Positions 17,896 through 27,247 are shown, counted from the stretch's first letter. The stretch: 64,000 nucleotides of DNA from Alkalibacillus silvisoli (GCF_039521975.1 NZ_BAAACZ010000018.1:186001-250000), one strand, 5' to 3'. Numbers and translations: made by a program. Notes: generated by a model from the letters alone, not told the origin.

Positions 17896-18921
17896 ATGAT
17901 TGATTTACGAAGTGATACGGTTACTAAACCGACTCAAGAAATGCGAGAAGCAAGTTTCCATGCTGAAGTTGGCGATGATGTGTATGTTGAAGACCCGACC
18001 GTTCAACTACTAGAAGAGAAAGCGGCTGAGATGTTAGGGAAAGAAGCGGCATTGTTTGTGACAAGTGGTGTTCAAGGCAATCAAATTGCGGTATTAGCAC
18101 ATACGCGTCCTGGTAATGAAATTATTTTAGAAGAAGAATCACATTTATTTTACTACGAAGGGGCTGCGATTTCAGCGTTTGCTGGTGTTCAGCCGCGAAC
18201 AGTTAAAGGTAATCGCGGTGCCATGCATCCAGCTGATGTAGAAGCGGCTATTCGACCTGAGGATGTTCATTTACCAGAAACGGGGTTAATAGTATTAGAA
18301 AATACTCACAATCGTGCTGGTGGCGCAGTAATTCCTTTAGAAACAATGAGCGCAACTTATGATTTAGCACAACGTAACCATATTCCAGTTCACTTAGATG
18401 GTGCGCGTCTCTTTAACGCTGTTTCAACGTCAGGGATTTCAGCAAAAGAGTATGCAAGCTATACCGATACAGTGCAAATTTGTTTGTCCAAAGGTTTAGG
18501 TGCACCGATTGGTTCGATTATTGCTGGTTCTAAAGAATTTATTACTCAGGCAAGGAAATGGCGTAAACGTTTAGGTGGGGGATTAAGGCAAGTGGGAGTA
18601 ATTGCAGCTCCTGCTATGATTGCTTTAACTGAAATGTCTAAGCGCCTTCATGAAGATCATGGAAATGCGAAAAAGTTAGAACAAGGTATAAAGGAAGCAG
18701 GATTTGAATTAGCGTATCCAGTTGAGACGAATATTGTCATTATGGATGTTGCCAACACACCCTTTGATGGGGCGCAAATGGTTGAGAAATTAGGAGAGTC
18801 TGGGGTTAAAGCTGTTCAGTTTGGCCCAACACTCGTTCGTTTTGTGACGCACTTTGATATCAATGAGCAAGATATTAACAGAACAATTGAAATCTTAAAA
18901 TCTATTAAAAGTATGCTATAA
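17896..18921 (+). CDS. ltaE: low-specificity L-threonine aldolase
   Basis: PLP enzyme splitting L-threonine or L-allo-threonine to glycine and acetaldehyde; 341 residues. Motifs: IDLRSDTVTKPTQEMR at the N-terminus, GDDVYVEDPTV, LDGARLFNA and the PLP Lys in ICLSKGLGAPIGS. ATG 17896 fits the family N-terminus and has GGGGGTGG 5-7 nt upstream; the in-frame ATG at 17878 would put the same purine run inside the gene. A second threonine route, kbl-tdh, is encoded at 34.7 kb. Confidence 0.92.
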   Translation: MIDLRSDTVTKPTQEMREASFHAEVGDDVYVEDPTVQLLEEKAAEMLGKEAALFVTSGVQGNQIAVLAHTRPGNEIILEEESHLFYYEGAAISAFAGVQPRTVKGNRGAMHPADVEAAIRPEDVHLPETGLIVLENTHNRAGGAVIPLETMSATYDLAQRNHIPVHLDGARLFNAVSTSGISAKEYASYTDTVQICLSKGLGAPIGSIIAGSKEFITQARKWRKRLGGGLRQVGVIAAPAMIALTEMSKRLHEDHGNAKKLEQGIKEAGFELAYPVETNIVIMDVANTPFDGAQMVEKLGESGVKAVQFGPTLVRFVTHFDINEQDINRTIEILKSIKSML

Positions 18922-18967
18922 TAGAACTTAAGATTTGTCAGTTTTTGAAACTTGGGAGTGGAGACTT

Positions 18968-19582
18968 ATGTTTGATTCACGTATGTTTGAAGTTTTGATG
19001 AATTATCAAAGATCAGTAAGTGAAAGCCCATTGTTAAATAAACAGAGGCAGCAATCAGGAACACAAGAGGTTTCGTTTCAAAATCTATTTATGAACCAGT
19101 TAGGCATTAACCAACAGTCGACAACACCATCAAATTCGTTAATGCTTGATCAATCCCAGCTTGGTCCTGTTGCCAATACACAAATGAATCCGATCAACTT
19201 TAATTCGACTGTTTCTAAGTCAGATTATGATGAGATTATTGATACGGTAGCAGAAAAATATAACCTTGATGCTGACTTAATACGTGAAGTGATTCAAACC
19301 GAATCAAACTTTAATCCACAAGCTGTAAGTCATGCTGGCGCCCAAGGTTTGATGCAATTGATGCCAGCTACAGCTGAATCACTAGGGGTAAGAAACGCCT
19401 TTGACCCCGAAGAGAATATCGAAGGTGGCGCACGATACTTAAGTGATATGCTAAACCGCTATGACGGTGATTTAGAAAAAGCCCTAGCTGCATACAATGC
19501 TGGACCTGGGAATGTCGATTATTACGGAGGCGTTCCTCCATTTGAAGAAACACAAAATTATGTAAGACGGATTTTAGGATAA
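18968..19582 (+). CDS. lytic transglycosylase, SLT domain (CwlQ/YjbJ-like)
   Basis: Peptidoglycan lytic enzyme of 204 residues. After a low-complexity N-terminal ~90 residues rich in Q, N and S comes an SLT/goose-lysozyme domain: catalytic Glu in EVIQTESNFNPQAVS, then GAQGLMQLMPATAESLG and ALAAYNAGPGNVDYYGG. There is no signal peptide, as in B. subtilis YjbJ (CwlQ), which it resembles in size and layout. ATG 18968 is chosen because GGGAGTGGAG precedes it; in-frame codons upstream to 18935 lack such a site. Confidence 0.85.
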   Translation: MFDSRMFEVLMNYQRSVSESPLLNKQRQQSGTQEVSFQNLFMNQLGINQQSTTPSNSLMLDQSQLGPVANTQMNPINFNSTVSKSDYDEIIDTVAEKYNLDADLIREVIQTESNFNPQAVSHAGAQGLMQLMPATAESLGVRNAFDPEENIEGGARYLSDMLNRYDGDLEKALAAYNAGPGNVDYYGGVPPFEETQNYVRRILG

Positions 19583-19587
19583 TAGAT

Positions 19588-19634
19588 AAAAGGGCTATCC
19601 AATTCATGAGGAATGATTGGATAGCCCCTTTTTA
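19588..19634. terminator. bidirectional terminator between the transglycosylase and methionine gamma-lyase genes
   Basis: A 12-bp perfect stem (GGGCTATCCAAT at 19592-19603 with its complement at 19616-19627), with TTTTT on the plus strand and an A-run on the other side giving T on the minus strand. Confidence 0.87.
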
Positions 19635-19654
19635 ATTTGCCCAGTCAAGCAATA

Positions 19655-20830
19655 TTACATATGATCTAAGCTTTGTTTTAAATCGTTCCAAATGTCTTCC
19701 CATGCTTCTAATCCACAAGACATGCGAATTAACGAATCAGTAATACCCATTTTAAGGCGGCTTTCTTCTGGGACAACAGCATGTGTCATTGTCTGAGGGT
19801 GTTGAATGATCGATTCGGCATCACCTAAACTAACGGCTAATTTAATAAATGAAAGTCGGTTTAAAAAGGCTTGTGCTTCTTCCTTACCACCTTCAATTTC
19901 AAAAGCAATAACACCCGCACCTAATTTCATCTGTTTCTTAGCAATTTCATAGTCTGGATTGTTTTGGTCAAATGGATAGTGAACGCTCTTGATTTTAGGA
20001 TGCGTTTTCAATTGTTCTACCACTTTTTCTGCATTGTAAGAGTGGCGGTCCATTCGAATAGGTAATGTTTTTAAACCTCTTAATAATAGCCAAGCATCAA
20101 AAGGTGACAGAATCCCGCCGATATCTTTTTGTGTTGTCATAGCAACTTCGGAAATAAACTCTTCTTTACCTACTAATAACCCAGCTACGACATCTCCATG
20201 ACCACTAATATACTTAGTTGCACTATGAAGAACAATATCACACCCTAAATCAATTGGGCGTTGTAAGTAGGGTGATGAAAAAGTATTGTCTACAACGACT
20301 GGAATGTTGTACTCTTTTGCCACTCGAGCGACCATTTCTAAATCAATAATTTTCATCGTTGGATTAATCGGTGTTTCCACATAAATAAGGGCTGTATGAT
20401 CTTGAATCGACTCACGTAATGCATCTTCTGACTCCATTAAGCTAAAGTCAGACTGAATATTATATTTATCCCTCATAATTTCTAGTAAACCAAACGTACA
20501 GCCATATAGACCTTGAGAACATAAAATGTGATCATTAGCTTTTGTTAAAGCGATTAATGTAGCAGATACAGCTGCCATTCCAGATGAGAATGCGAGGCCA
20601 GCTTCAGCGTTTTCTAAGGAAGCTATGCGCTCTTCTAAATGACGAACAGTTGGGTTTCCTAATCGAGAATAAACAAACCCACTGTCTTCACCCAGAAAGC
20701 GTTTTTCCCCTTGTTCAGCGTTTGCGAATGTGTAAGTTGAAGTTTGATAGATTGGTGTTGATAAACTATCGAAGTGCTCCTTTGAATCATAACCATGATG
20801 AATTACATCTGTTTCAAATTTTTTTGACAT
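19655..20830 (-). CDS. mdeA: methionine gamma-lyase (Cys/Met metabolism PLP enzyme)
   Basis: PLP enzyme of 391 residues in the cystathionine gamma-lyase fold. PLP Lys is in LHSATKYISGHGD. Two features favour methionine gamma-lyase over cystathionine lyase or synthase: the active-site Cys in QGLYGCTFGLLE, as in P. putida MdeA, and SLGDAESIIQHPQTMTH. The product would release methanethiol, ammonia and 2-oxobutyrate from methionine. GAGGAGGGCAT precedes the ATG. A CcpA-like cre site 47-60 nt upstream suggests carbon control. Cystathionine gamma-lyase cannot be excluded without assay. Confidence 0.85.
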   Translation of the reverse strand: MSKKFETDVIHHGYDSKEHFDSLSTPIYQTSTYTFANAEQGEKRFLGEDSGFVYSRLGNPTVRHLEERIASLENAEAGLAFSSGMAAVSATLIALTKANDHILCSQGLYGCTFGLLEIMRDKYNIQSDFSLMESEDALRESIQDHTALIYVETPINPTMKIIDLEMVARVAKEYNIPVVVDNTFSSPYLQRPIDLGCDIVLHSATKYISGHGDVVAGLLVGKEEFISEVAMTTQKDIGGILSPFDAWLLLRGLKTLPIRMDRHSYNAEKVVEQLKTHPKIKSVHYPFDQNNPDYEIAKKQMKLGAGVIAFEIEGGKEEAQAFLNRLSFIKLAVSLGDAESIIQHPQTMTHAVVPEESRLKMGITDSLIRMSCGLEAWEDIWNDLKQSLDHM

Positions 20831-20876
20831 TAGATGCCCTCCTCTTACCCCTTTTTCCTTATTGTAACATAATATA

Positions 20877-20890
20877 TGAAAGCGCTTTCT
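20877..20890. promoter_or_regulatory. candidate CcpA (cre) site upstream of mdeA
   Basis: TGAAAGCGCTTTCT matches the cre consensus TGWAANCGNTNWCA at 13 of 14 positions. It lies in the probable promoter of mdeA, consistent with catabolite repression of methionine breakdown. Confidence 0.55.
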
Positions 20891-20904
20891 AAAATGAAGA
20901 AAAA

Positions 20905-20947
20905 ATTTAAAAATAGCTAAAGTAGATATGTTCTACTACTTTAGCTA
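20905..20947 (-). terminator. terminator of rarD
   Basis: Stem TAGCTAAAGTAG with CTACTTTAGCTA (20914-20947), followed on the minus strand by a long T-rich run. It starts 10 nt after the rarD stop. Confidence 0.8.
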
Positions 20948-20957
20948 TAGACTAATT

Positions 20958-21848
20958 CTAATGAACGTGTGATTTTAACTGCTTAACGCGTTCATAAGTA
21001 TATAAGATTAATCCCACCCAAATAAGGGTAAAGGTAATAGCATGGACTGATGTAAAGGGTTCGTTGAATAGGAAAACCCCAAGTAAAAGCATGATGGTTG
21101 GTGCTATATATTGTAAAAATCCAATCAGCGACAATGGAATTCGCTTTACGCCTTGTGCGAACAATAAAAGCGGAATGGCAGTAGCCAACCCAGTACCAAT
21201 TAATAATAAGCCAACTAAAGAGACACTCATTGCTCCATTATTAACCCATTCAAGATGGGCAATGTAGATGAACGCAACGGGTAATACAATTAGCGTTTCG
21301 ATTGCTAAGCCGAATATTGCATCCAGTTTAACTATTTTTTTCAATAACCCGTAGATCGCAAATGATACAGCAAGAAGTAATGCAGCCCAAGGAACATCGC
21401 CAAAGTTGTATGTCATGTATCCGACACCCGTCAATGCCAGTGTAATCGCAATCCATTGCAGTTTTGTGAACCTTTCTTGTAAAAAAATAAATCCAAATAA
21501 AACACTTATTAACGGGTTTATATAATAACCTAAACTAGCATCTAACACGCGCTCTGAGTTAACTGCCCATATGTATGTGACCCAATTAATGCTAATGACA
21601 ATTGAGGCGGCAGAAATACCTAAGGCAGTTTTCCAATCTGTGAAGATCATACGGCACTCTGCCATAAACAAATGCCAGCGCCTAATAATTAATATAAAAG
21701 CCATCATAAATACAAAGGACCATAAAATCCGGTGAGCTAAAATCTCCCATGAAGGTACGAACTCTAACACCTTCCAGTAAAGGGGTAAAAATCCCCAAAG
21801 CAAATAGGCGAAAGTCGCATAAAGCGTTCCAATTCTTTCGTTGTTCAA
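20958..21848 (-). CDS. rarD: RarD/EamA family transporter
   Basis: Membrane protein of 296 residues with ten predicted helices in two EamA repeats. The N-terminus ATFAYLLWGFLPLYWKVL and AHRILWSFVFM are typical of RarD, a drug/metabolite superfamily group named from chloramphenicol-sensitivity work; substrate unknown. It has its own promoter region and terminator. It lies behind mdeA on the same strand but is upstream of it in transcription order, so it is not in that operon. Confidence 0.85.
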   Translation of the reverse strand: MNNERIGTLYATFAYLLWGFLPLYWKVLEFVPSWEILAHRILWSFVFMMAFILIIRRWHLFMAECRMIFTDWKTALGISAASIVISINWVTYIWAVNSERVLDASLGYYINPLISVLFGFIFLQERFTKLQWIAITLALTGVGYMTYNFGDVPWAALLLAVSFAIYGLLKKIVKLDAIFGLAIETLIVLPVAFIYIAHLEWVNNGAMSVSLVGLLLIGTGLATAIPLLLFAQGVKRIPLSLIGFLQYIAPTIMLLLGVFLFNEPFTSVHAITFTLIWVGLILYTYERVKQLKSHVH

Positions 21849-22007
21849 CTAGTTTCCCCCTTTACTCTTCTAAAGAATTTATAGTATTTTAAAAATTTTA
21901 CGACAATGGAAGGAATTTTTCAATATTATTATAAAAGTATTATTAGTTGTTGTGTATTAACACTTTCGATACACTAAATTTAAGAGAAATAAGGAGGCCG
22001 AGACATT

Positions 22008-22298
22008 ATGAATATACATGTAACTGATCAAGCAGTAGATTGGTTTATGGATGAGATGGACCTTGAACAAGGAGATGCTGTTCGATTTTTCCCTAAATAT
22101 GGTGGGACTTGTTCATTTCAAAAAGGATTCTCAATCGGTATGGCGATTGGAAGTACTGAAGAGCCAGAAGTTGAAACAGAGAAAAAAGGAATTGCCTTTC
22201 AAGTTGATGAGAAAGATGTTTGGTTTTTTGGTGAGAAAGACTTATATATTGGCCTTAAAGATGGAGAAGTTGAATATTCAGATCAACCAGTAGAGTAA
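22008..22298 (+). CDS. HesB/YneR-like small protein
   Basis: 96-residue acidic protein with the HesB/IscA-like fold signature as found in YneR-type Bacillus proteins: VTDQAVDWFMDEMDLEQGD, then VRFFPKYGGTCSFQKGFSIG and a C-terminal strand KDLYIGLKDGEVEY. Only one Cys is present (GGTCSF), so it lacks the three-Cys set of A-type Fe-S carriers and is unlikely to be a standard scaffold. AAGGAGG precedes the ATG. The next gene follows after 15 nt, so they probably form one operon. Confidence 0.75.
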   Translation: MNIHVTDQAVDWFMDEMDLEQGDAVRFFPKYGGTCSFQKGFSIGMAIGSTEEPEVETEKKGIAFQVDEKDVWFFGEKDLYIGLKDGEVEYSDQPVE

Positions 22299-22313
22299 AG
22301 AGGGGATGTCGAT

Positions 22314-22757
22314 ATGGGATGGACGCGAGAGGAAGCATTTGATTTCTTAAAAACCGTGTATACAGATGATGTCATGCAACAAGAAAAGCGCCGTGTCTTT
22401 AAGCAATTAAACCGCCAATTATATGAACGTTTAGATGATTTAGCAATTAATAACGCTTTGTCTGATCAAGTTGAAAAGCAGCTAAAATTGTTTAAGGATT
22501 TTACATTTATGCCTGGAGATAATATCTTTCAATCCATGCGTTATTTGTTCTTACTAGCACGTGGTGAAAAAGAAGTCGATCGACAAACGACCAGAAGCCA
22601 TTTAGATCGCATTTACAACTCATTGTTTAAAGCAGCAGGAATTAAAAACCCAACAATTCCCGATCACTTTTGGCAAACGCCTATTGGCATTGCATGTATG
22701 ATTGCAGAAGATGGAGTTGAAGCGGTATATCCAATATTAGATGAAATGGTTGAGTAG
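22314..22757 (+). CDS. conserved-looking hypothetical protein
   Basis: 147 residues, soluble, mostly helical by composition, no signal or membrane segment. I do not recognise the family. The N-terminus GWTREEAFDFLKTVYTDD looks like a small helical module, and the C-terminal WQTPIGIACMIAEDGVEAV is the most conserved-looking part. GAGGGGATG lies before the ATG. It follows the HesB-like gene by 15 nt and is probably co-transcribed with it. No function is proposed. Confidence 0.6.
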   Translation: MGWTREEAFDFLKTVYTDDVMQQEKRRVFKQLNRQLYERLDDLAINNALSDQVEKQLKLFKDFTFMPGDNIFQSMRYLFLLARGEKEVDRQTTRSHLDRIYNSLFKAAGIKNPTIPDHFWQTPIGIACMIAEDGVEAVYPILDEMVE

Positions 22758-22790
22758 CACTTCCTTGTAGGGAGTGTTATTTATTTTGGT
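22755..22790 (+). terminator. weak terminator after the hypothetical gene
   Basis: Short stem GCACTTCC with GGAGTGT around a 5-nt loop, followed by a T-rich but interrupted run (TATTTATTTT). It overlaps the stop codon. Confidence 0.45.
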
Positions 22791-22892
22791 TGATCTTTTC
22801 ATTATGATCGAATATGTATTTTGACTTATATTAAAATAAGATGTAAACTTTGATTAACAAGTACATACAATATATATCGAAAGGTTGATTCA

Positions 22893-23900
22893 ATGAATAT
22901 GAAATATGAGGTCAAACTACAAAAGCTAGCAGACTTTCTCGCCTTTTTATTCCGAGTAGCGAATGTCGGAAAGGGTGAAGAAGAGGATAAATACCAATCC
23001 TTAGTTAAAGGAAGTGATGTTGAAAATTGGGTCGAGAACGTTTATGACTCAATATCAAATGAAGAGAAAAAGGAGCTACAGGTCTTCTTTCAAAAGGATA
23101 GTCATATTGCGGTTTCATTACTGCCTTATTTGTATAGTCGTGATGCTTTAACATCAATTGAGAAATTACAAGGAACAATCCTAGGCATGGATGAACAACA
23201 ACTCGTTAGAGAAATAATCAAAACAAGCTATGAAGACGATTCGATTAAAAGTTTACCTGTTATGGAGAGAATAAAACATTTAACTATTCCAGAAGAAGAA
23301 AAGTGGAAAATGATTTATTTTGCTCATCACCCAAATGAAGTTAAACAGAGGTTAAGTCTATTATTAAAGCAAATGTATGAGCGCAATTATATGAATGATG
23401 AAAAGCAAGTATTACAGGAATTAGAACAAAGCATAGACGTACTCAAACAAAATGAATATCAATCGTTTATACATGAATTAGCGTCACAACATACTACCTG
23501 GAACGATAGAAAGCGGTTAATTGTTGTACCCTCTTATTCTCTTAATGTTGGTTTTATTAGTCATGACGAAGCGGATTTTAATTTATTAATTGTTGGTTTA
23601 AAAAGATTTAATGTAATTCGTAAAATGCGAGATGATAAAGAGGTACTAGAGCTTTTAAAGATTTTAACTGATGAACGTCGTTTTAATATGCTAAGACTTC
23701 TAAAAAGGCGGGCGCACTATGGATATGAGATTGCACAATCATTAGGGATATCAAACTCAACTGTATCTCACCATTTAGCTATTTTGCTTAATCATGGATT
23801 TGTTCAGTCAAGTAGGGATGAAAACAAAGTCTATTATTCGATTAATCAAGGCGAGGTGAAATCTGTGATTCGAGAGTTAGAAAATTTATTCTTAATGTGA
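22893..23900 (+). CDS. ArsR-type winged-helix transcriptional regulator with long N-terminal domain
   Basis: 335 residues. The last ~85 are an ArsR-type winged helix (LKILTDERRFNMLRLLKRR, EIAQSLGISNSTVSHHLAIL recognition helix, FVQSSRDENKVYYSIN wing). The first ~245 are a helical, charged domain of unknown function; most ArsR proteins have only ~100 residues, so this longer type probably senses something other than a metal through that domain. No metal-binding Cys cluster is seen. The MFS gene starts 4 nt after its stop, so it very likely controls that transporter. Confidence 0.78.
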   Translation: MNMKYEVKLQKLADFLAFLFRVANVGKGEEEDKYQSLVKGSDVENWVENVYDSISNEEKKELQVFFQKDSHIAVSLLPYLYSRDALTSIEKLQGTILGMDEQQLVREIIKTSYEDDSIKSLPVMERIKHLTIPEEEKWKMIYFAHHPNEVKQRLSLLLKQMYERNYMNDEKQVLQELEQSIDVLKQNEYQSFIHELASQHTTWNDRKRLIVVPSYSLNVGFISHDEADFNLLIVGLKRFNVIRKMRDDKEVLELLKILTDERRFNMLRLLKRRAHYGYEIAQSLGISNSTVSHHLAILLNHGFVQSSRDENKVYYSINQGEVKSVIRELENLFLM

Positions 23901-23904
23901 GGGG

Positions 23905-25146
23905 ATGGGGAATTTGGCAGAAGTTAGTGGGGAAAGTCATGCACCATTATTTCGAAATCGATCGTTCATTTTATTCTTTTTAACCTTTTTCGCATCAAGT
24001 TTGAGTGTTGCTTTCTTTTTGTTTACAGTAAATTGGTATGTTGTCGATTATTTAAGGTTAGAAGTGATGTTAGGAATTGTTTTTTTCGCAACTTCGATTC
24101 CTAGGCTATTGTTTATGTTAATTGGTGGTGCAATTGCTGATCGTGTCAACAAAGCGACTGTCATGTTGGTATCTGATTTTACGAAAGCAGTTTTGTTATT
24201 AGCTGTAATCGGCCTGCTAGTTTTTGATTTACTATCGATATGGGTATTAGTCGGCTTAGCGTTTTTGTTTGGTTTGCTGGATGCGTTCTTTTGGCCTGCT
24301 AGTTCATCATTATTCCCAAGTATAGTAGATAGAGAACAACTAACAAGAGCAAACGCAATTGTCCAAACAACACAACGTTCTTCTATTATCGTAGGGCCAT
24401 TATTAGCAGGTTTAGTTATTGGGTTTGGAAGTTATGAGTTAATGTTTGGAATAGTTAGCCTAATGTTACTGATTGCTGCAGTGATAGACATGTTTTTAAG
24501 AAGAAATGTAAATAAAGATATCGAATTAGAGCAGGCGTCTATATGGGGTGCTATTACAGACGGTATTCGGTATGTTAAACAATCATCATTTCTCCTAACG
24601 TTAATGCTAACATCTGTTTCGCTAAACTTATTTTTAAGTGGACCGATGCAAGTGGGTTTACCGATTTTCGCTCGTAATGTTCTAGATGGAGATGAGTTCA
24701 CTTATAGCTTATTGAGTGGTTTATTAGGAGTAGGTATGCTAATTGGGGCAATCATAGTTGGAATAATAAATATAAAAAGAAGAAGAGGGCTTGTCTCGTT
24801 AGGGGGCATTATGGCATTAGGGGTGTTTATGGTAAGCTTTAGCTTAACTGGAGAACTTTGGCTTAGCTTATTGTTTATAGGTTTAGTTGGATTAACTATG
24901 GCAATCATTGATGTACCATTAATTTCTGCTATTCAAGCCCATACTGATGAGGAGTATCTAGGGAGAATGATGAGCTTAATTTCGTTTTCATCGATGGGCT
25001 TATTGCCTGTTTCGTTTTTATTAACTTCAATGTTTATTTCACTAGGGTTTGCGATTGAAGAAATAATATTTGTTGCTTCATGCTGTTTGTTAATGGTCGG
25101 TTTAATTGTGGTCATTTTCACAAAATCCATTAGACAAATTGATTAA
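23905..25146 (+). CDS. MFS transporter (MFS_3/EntS-like)
   Basis: 413-residue carrier with twelve hydrophobic segments and the loop 2-3 signature GGAIADRVNKATVM, as in the MFS_3 group that includes enterobactin exporters and many macrolide or unknown effluxers. Substrate unknown. The upstream neighbour, almost touching, is an ArsR-like regulator, so an inducible efflux pair is likely. The true start may be TTG 23914 because GAGGGGATGGGG lies before it, whereas ATG 23905 overlaps that site. Confidence 0.8.
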   Translation: MGNLAEVSGESHAPLFRNRSFILFFLTFFASSLSVAFFLFTVNWYVVDYLRLEVMLGIVFFATSIPRLLFMLIGGAIADRVNKATVMLVSDFTKAVLLLAVIGLLVFDLLSIWVLVGLAFLFGLLDAFFWPASSSLFPSIVDREQLTRANAIVQTTQRSSIIVGPLLAGLVIGFGSYELMFGIVSLMLLIAAVIDMFLRRNVNKDIELEQASIWGAITDGIRYVKQSSFLLTLMLTSVSLNLFLSGPMQVGLPIFARNVLDGDEFTYSLLSGLLGVGMLIGAIIVGIINIKRRRGLVSLGGIMALGVFMVSFSLTGELWLSLLFIGLVGLTMAIIDVPLISAIQAHTDEEYLGRMMSLISFSSMGLLPVSFLLTSMFISLGFAIEEIIFVASCCLLMVGLIVVIFTKSIRQID

Positions 25147-25238
25147 TTAAGATACTTTTGATTAAAACTATACACTAAGGCTGAACTAATATATAATAAC
25201 AAAGGCAGAAAATTTTAGTTAGAGAATGGAGCGTTTCT

Positions 25239-27068
25239 ATGCAAGAGCACAAAGATATTCGTAACATCGCCATTATTGCGCACGTTGACCACGGTAAAAC
25301 GACATTAGTTGACCAAATGTTACACTACTCTGGTACGTTTCGCGATAATGAAAACGTTGATGAACGTGTGATGGATACGGATGATTTAGAGAAGGAACGC
25401 GGGATTACGATCCTCGCGAAAAATACAGCTATAAATTACGGAGATGCCCGTATTAACATTTTAGATACTCCAGGACACGCCGACTTTGGTGGTGAAGTTG
25501 AGCGTATTATGAAAATGGTAGATGGTGTCTTATTAGTCGTAGACGCGTATGAAGGTTGTATGCCACAGACGCGTTTTGTTTTGAAGAAAGCTTTAGAGCA
25601 AAACTTAAAGCCAATGGTTGTTTTGAATAAAATTGACCGTCCGAATGCCCGTCCTGAGGAAGTCGTTGATGAAGTGTTAGATTTATTTATCGAGCTTGGT
25701 GCTGATGATGAGCAGTTAGAGTTCCCAGTTGCTTATGCTTCAGCATTACAAGGAACTTCAGGGTATGAAGCAGAAGAGCAAAATGAAACGATGGATCCGA
25801 TTTTTGAAACGATCTTAAAGCATATTCCGCAACCAGATAAGCTTAAAGATGAACCACTGCAATTCCAAGTCACGCTACTAGACTATAATGATTACGTTGG
25901 GCGTATTGGTGTTGGTCGTGTATACCGAGGTAAGATGAAAGTCGGTGACCAAGTCGCTTTAATGAAAAAAGACGGCTCAGTTAAAAATCATCGTATTACG
26001 AAGCTGTTTGGATTTATCGGCTTAAAACGTGTTGAAATTAATGAAGCTGAAGCTGGTGATATTGTAGCGGTTTCTGGTATGGAGGACTTAAACGTAGGGG
26101 AGACAGTTTGTGATGTGAATGATCCTGACCCACTTCCAATACCAAGAATCGATGAACCGACTTTACAAATGAGGTTTGTTGTTAATAACAGTCCATTTGC
26201 TGGTAAAGAAGGGGACTATATAACAGCAAGAAAAATAGAAGAACGCCTATTAACACAGCTTGAAACAGACGTTAGTTTACGTGTAGAAGAAACAGAAACA
26301 CCTGATGCGTGGATTGTATCAGGACGCGGTGAACTTCATTTATCAATTTTAATTGAAAACATGCGTCGTGAAGGTTATGAGCTACAAATATCTAAACCGC
26401 AAGTTATTATTCAAGAAATTGATGGTGTGAAGTGTGAGCCGTATGAGCGTGTCCAAGTCGATGTTCCAGAAGATTATACAGGTCCAGTTATGGAATCATT
26501 AGGAGCTCGTAAAGGTGAAATGCTTGATATGATTAACCATGGAAACGGTCAAGTAAGATTAGAGTTCAAAGTCCCTTCTCGTGGTTTAATCGGTTACGCG
26601 ACAGAATTCATGTCACAAACACGTGGTTATGGGATTATTAACCACTCATTTGATGCTTATGAGCCGGTTGCACAAGGTTCAGTTGGCGGGCGTCGTCAAG
26701 GTGTATTAGTTGCTCAAGAAAAAGGAAAAGCAACACCATATAGTATTATGGCCCTTGAAGACCGTGGCGTGATCTTCATTGAACCTGGAACAGAGGTTTA
26801 CGAAGGTATGATTGTTGGTGAACATAATCGTGAGAATGACCTAACAGTTAACATTACGAAAGAAAAAGCTTTAACAAACGTTCGTTCAGCGACAAAAGAT
26901 AATACCGTCACTTTAAAAGGTACTCGTAAATTAACGCTAGAAGAGGCAATCGAGTATTTAGATGACGATGAGTATTGTGAAGTAACACCTGAGTCGATCC
27001 GTTTACGTAAGAAGATCTTAAATAAGAGTGAACGCGAACGCCAACAGAAAAAAGCGAAGTATTCATAA
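25239..27068 (+). CDS. typA: ribosome-associated GTPase TypA/BipA
   Basis: Translation-factor GTPase of 609 residues, close to the family norm. G-domain motifs: IAHVDHGKTTLVDQ (P-loop), RGITI, LDTPGHADF and NKIDRP. The EF-G-like domains follow, with the C-terminal SRGLIGYATEFMSQTRGYG, conserved in BipA, and a basic tail. It acts on the ribosome, with roles in 50S assembly at low temperature and stress. Single gene closed by a perfect palindromic terminator. Confidence 0.96.
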   Translation: MQEHKDIRNIAIIAHVDHGKTTLVDQMLHYSGTFRDNENVDERVMDTDDLEKERGITILAKNTAINYGDARINILDTPGHADFGGEVERIMKMVDGVLLVVDAYEGCMPQTRFVLKKALEQNLKPMVVLNKIDRPNARPEEVVDEVLDLFIELGADDEQLEFPVAYASALQGTSGYEAEEQNETMDPIFETILKHIPQPDKLKDEPLQFQVTLLDYNDYVGRIGVGRVYRGKMKVGDQVALMKKDGSVKNHRITKLFGFIGLKRVEINEAEAGDIVAVSGMEDLNVGETVCDVNDPDPLPIPRIDEPTLQMRFVVNNSPFAGKEGDYITARKIEERLLTQLETDVSLRVEETETPDAWIVSGRGELHLSILIENMRREGYELQISKPQVIIQEIDGVKCEPYERVQVDVPEDYTGPVMESLGARKGEMLDMINHGNGQVRLEFKVPSRGLIGYATEFMSQTRGYGIINHSFDAYEPVAQGSVGGRRQGVLVAQEKGKATPYSIMALEDRGVIFIEPGTEVYEGMIVGEHNRENDLTVNITKEKALTNVRSATKDNTVTLKGTRKLTLEEAIEYLDDDEYCEVTPESIRLRKKILNKSERERQQKKAKYS

Positions 27069-27071
27069 TAC

Positions 27072-27113
27072 AAAAAAGAGCTATGAGGCTGATCAGCCTC
27101 ATAGCTCTTTTTT
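27072..27113 (+). terminator. typA terminator, 42-bp perfect palindrome
   Basis: The arms are perfectly complementary over 21 bp with no unpaired centre (axis between 27092 and 27093 in TGATCA). It begins with A6 and ends with T6, so it would work on both strands. It starts 4 nt after the typA stop. Confidence 0.92.
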
Positions 27114-27240
27114 GATCAAAGCGAGAGGCTCAAAAATCAAAGCGAGAGGCTCAAAAATCAAAGCGAGAGGCTCAAAAATCAAAGCGAGAGGCTCAAAAAT
27201 CAAAGCGAGAGGCTCAAAAATCAAAGCGAGAGGCTCAAAT
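27114..27240. repeat. 21-bp perfect tandem repeat array, typA locus (6 units)
   Basis: GCGAGAGGCTC recurs exactly every 21 nt at 27121, 27142, 27163, 27184, 27205 and 27226, joined by AAAAATCAAA. All six units are identical apart from the edges. It lies between the typA terminator and the terminator of the convergent binding-protein gene. It shares the short core (A)GCGA, an A/T-rich remainder and ~20-bp pitch with the arrays after cysK, tdh, hutU and lipA. Confidence 0.9.
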
Positions 27241-27247
27241 CAAACAT

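Noticed and set aside
27114..27240. CRISPR-like regular repeats
   Set aside because: Units are contiguous 21-mers without unique spacers and no cas gene is nearby. The same applies to the other 20-bp arrays.
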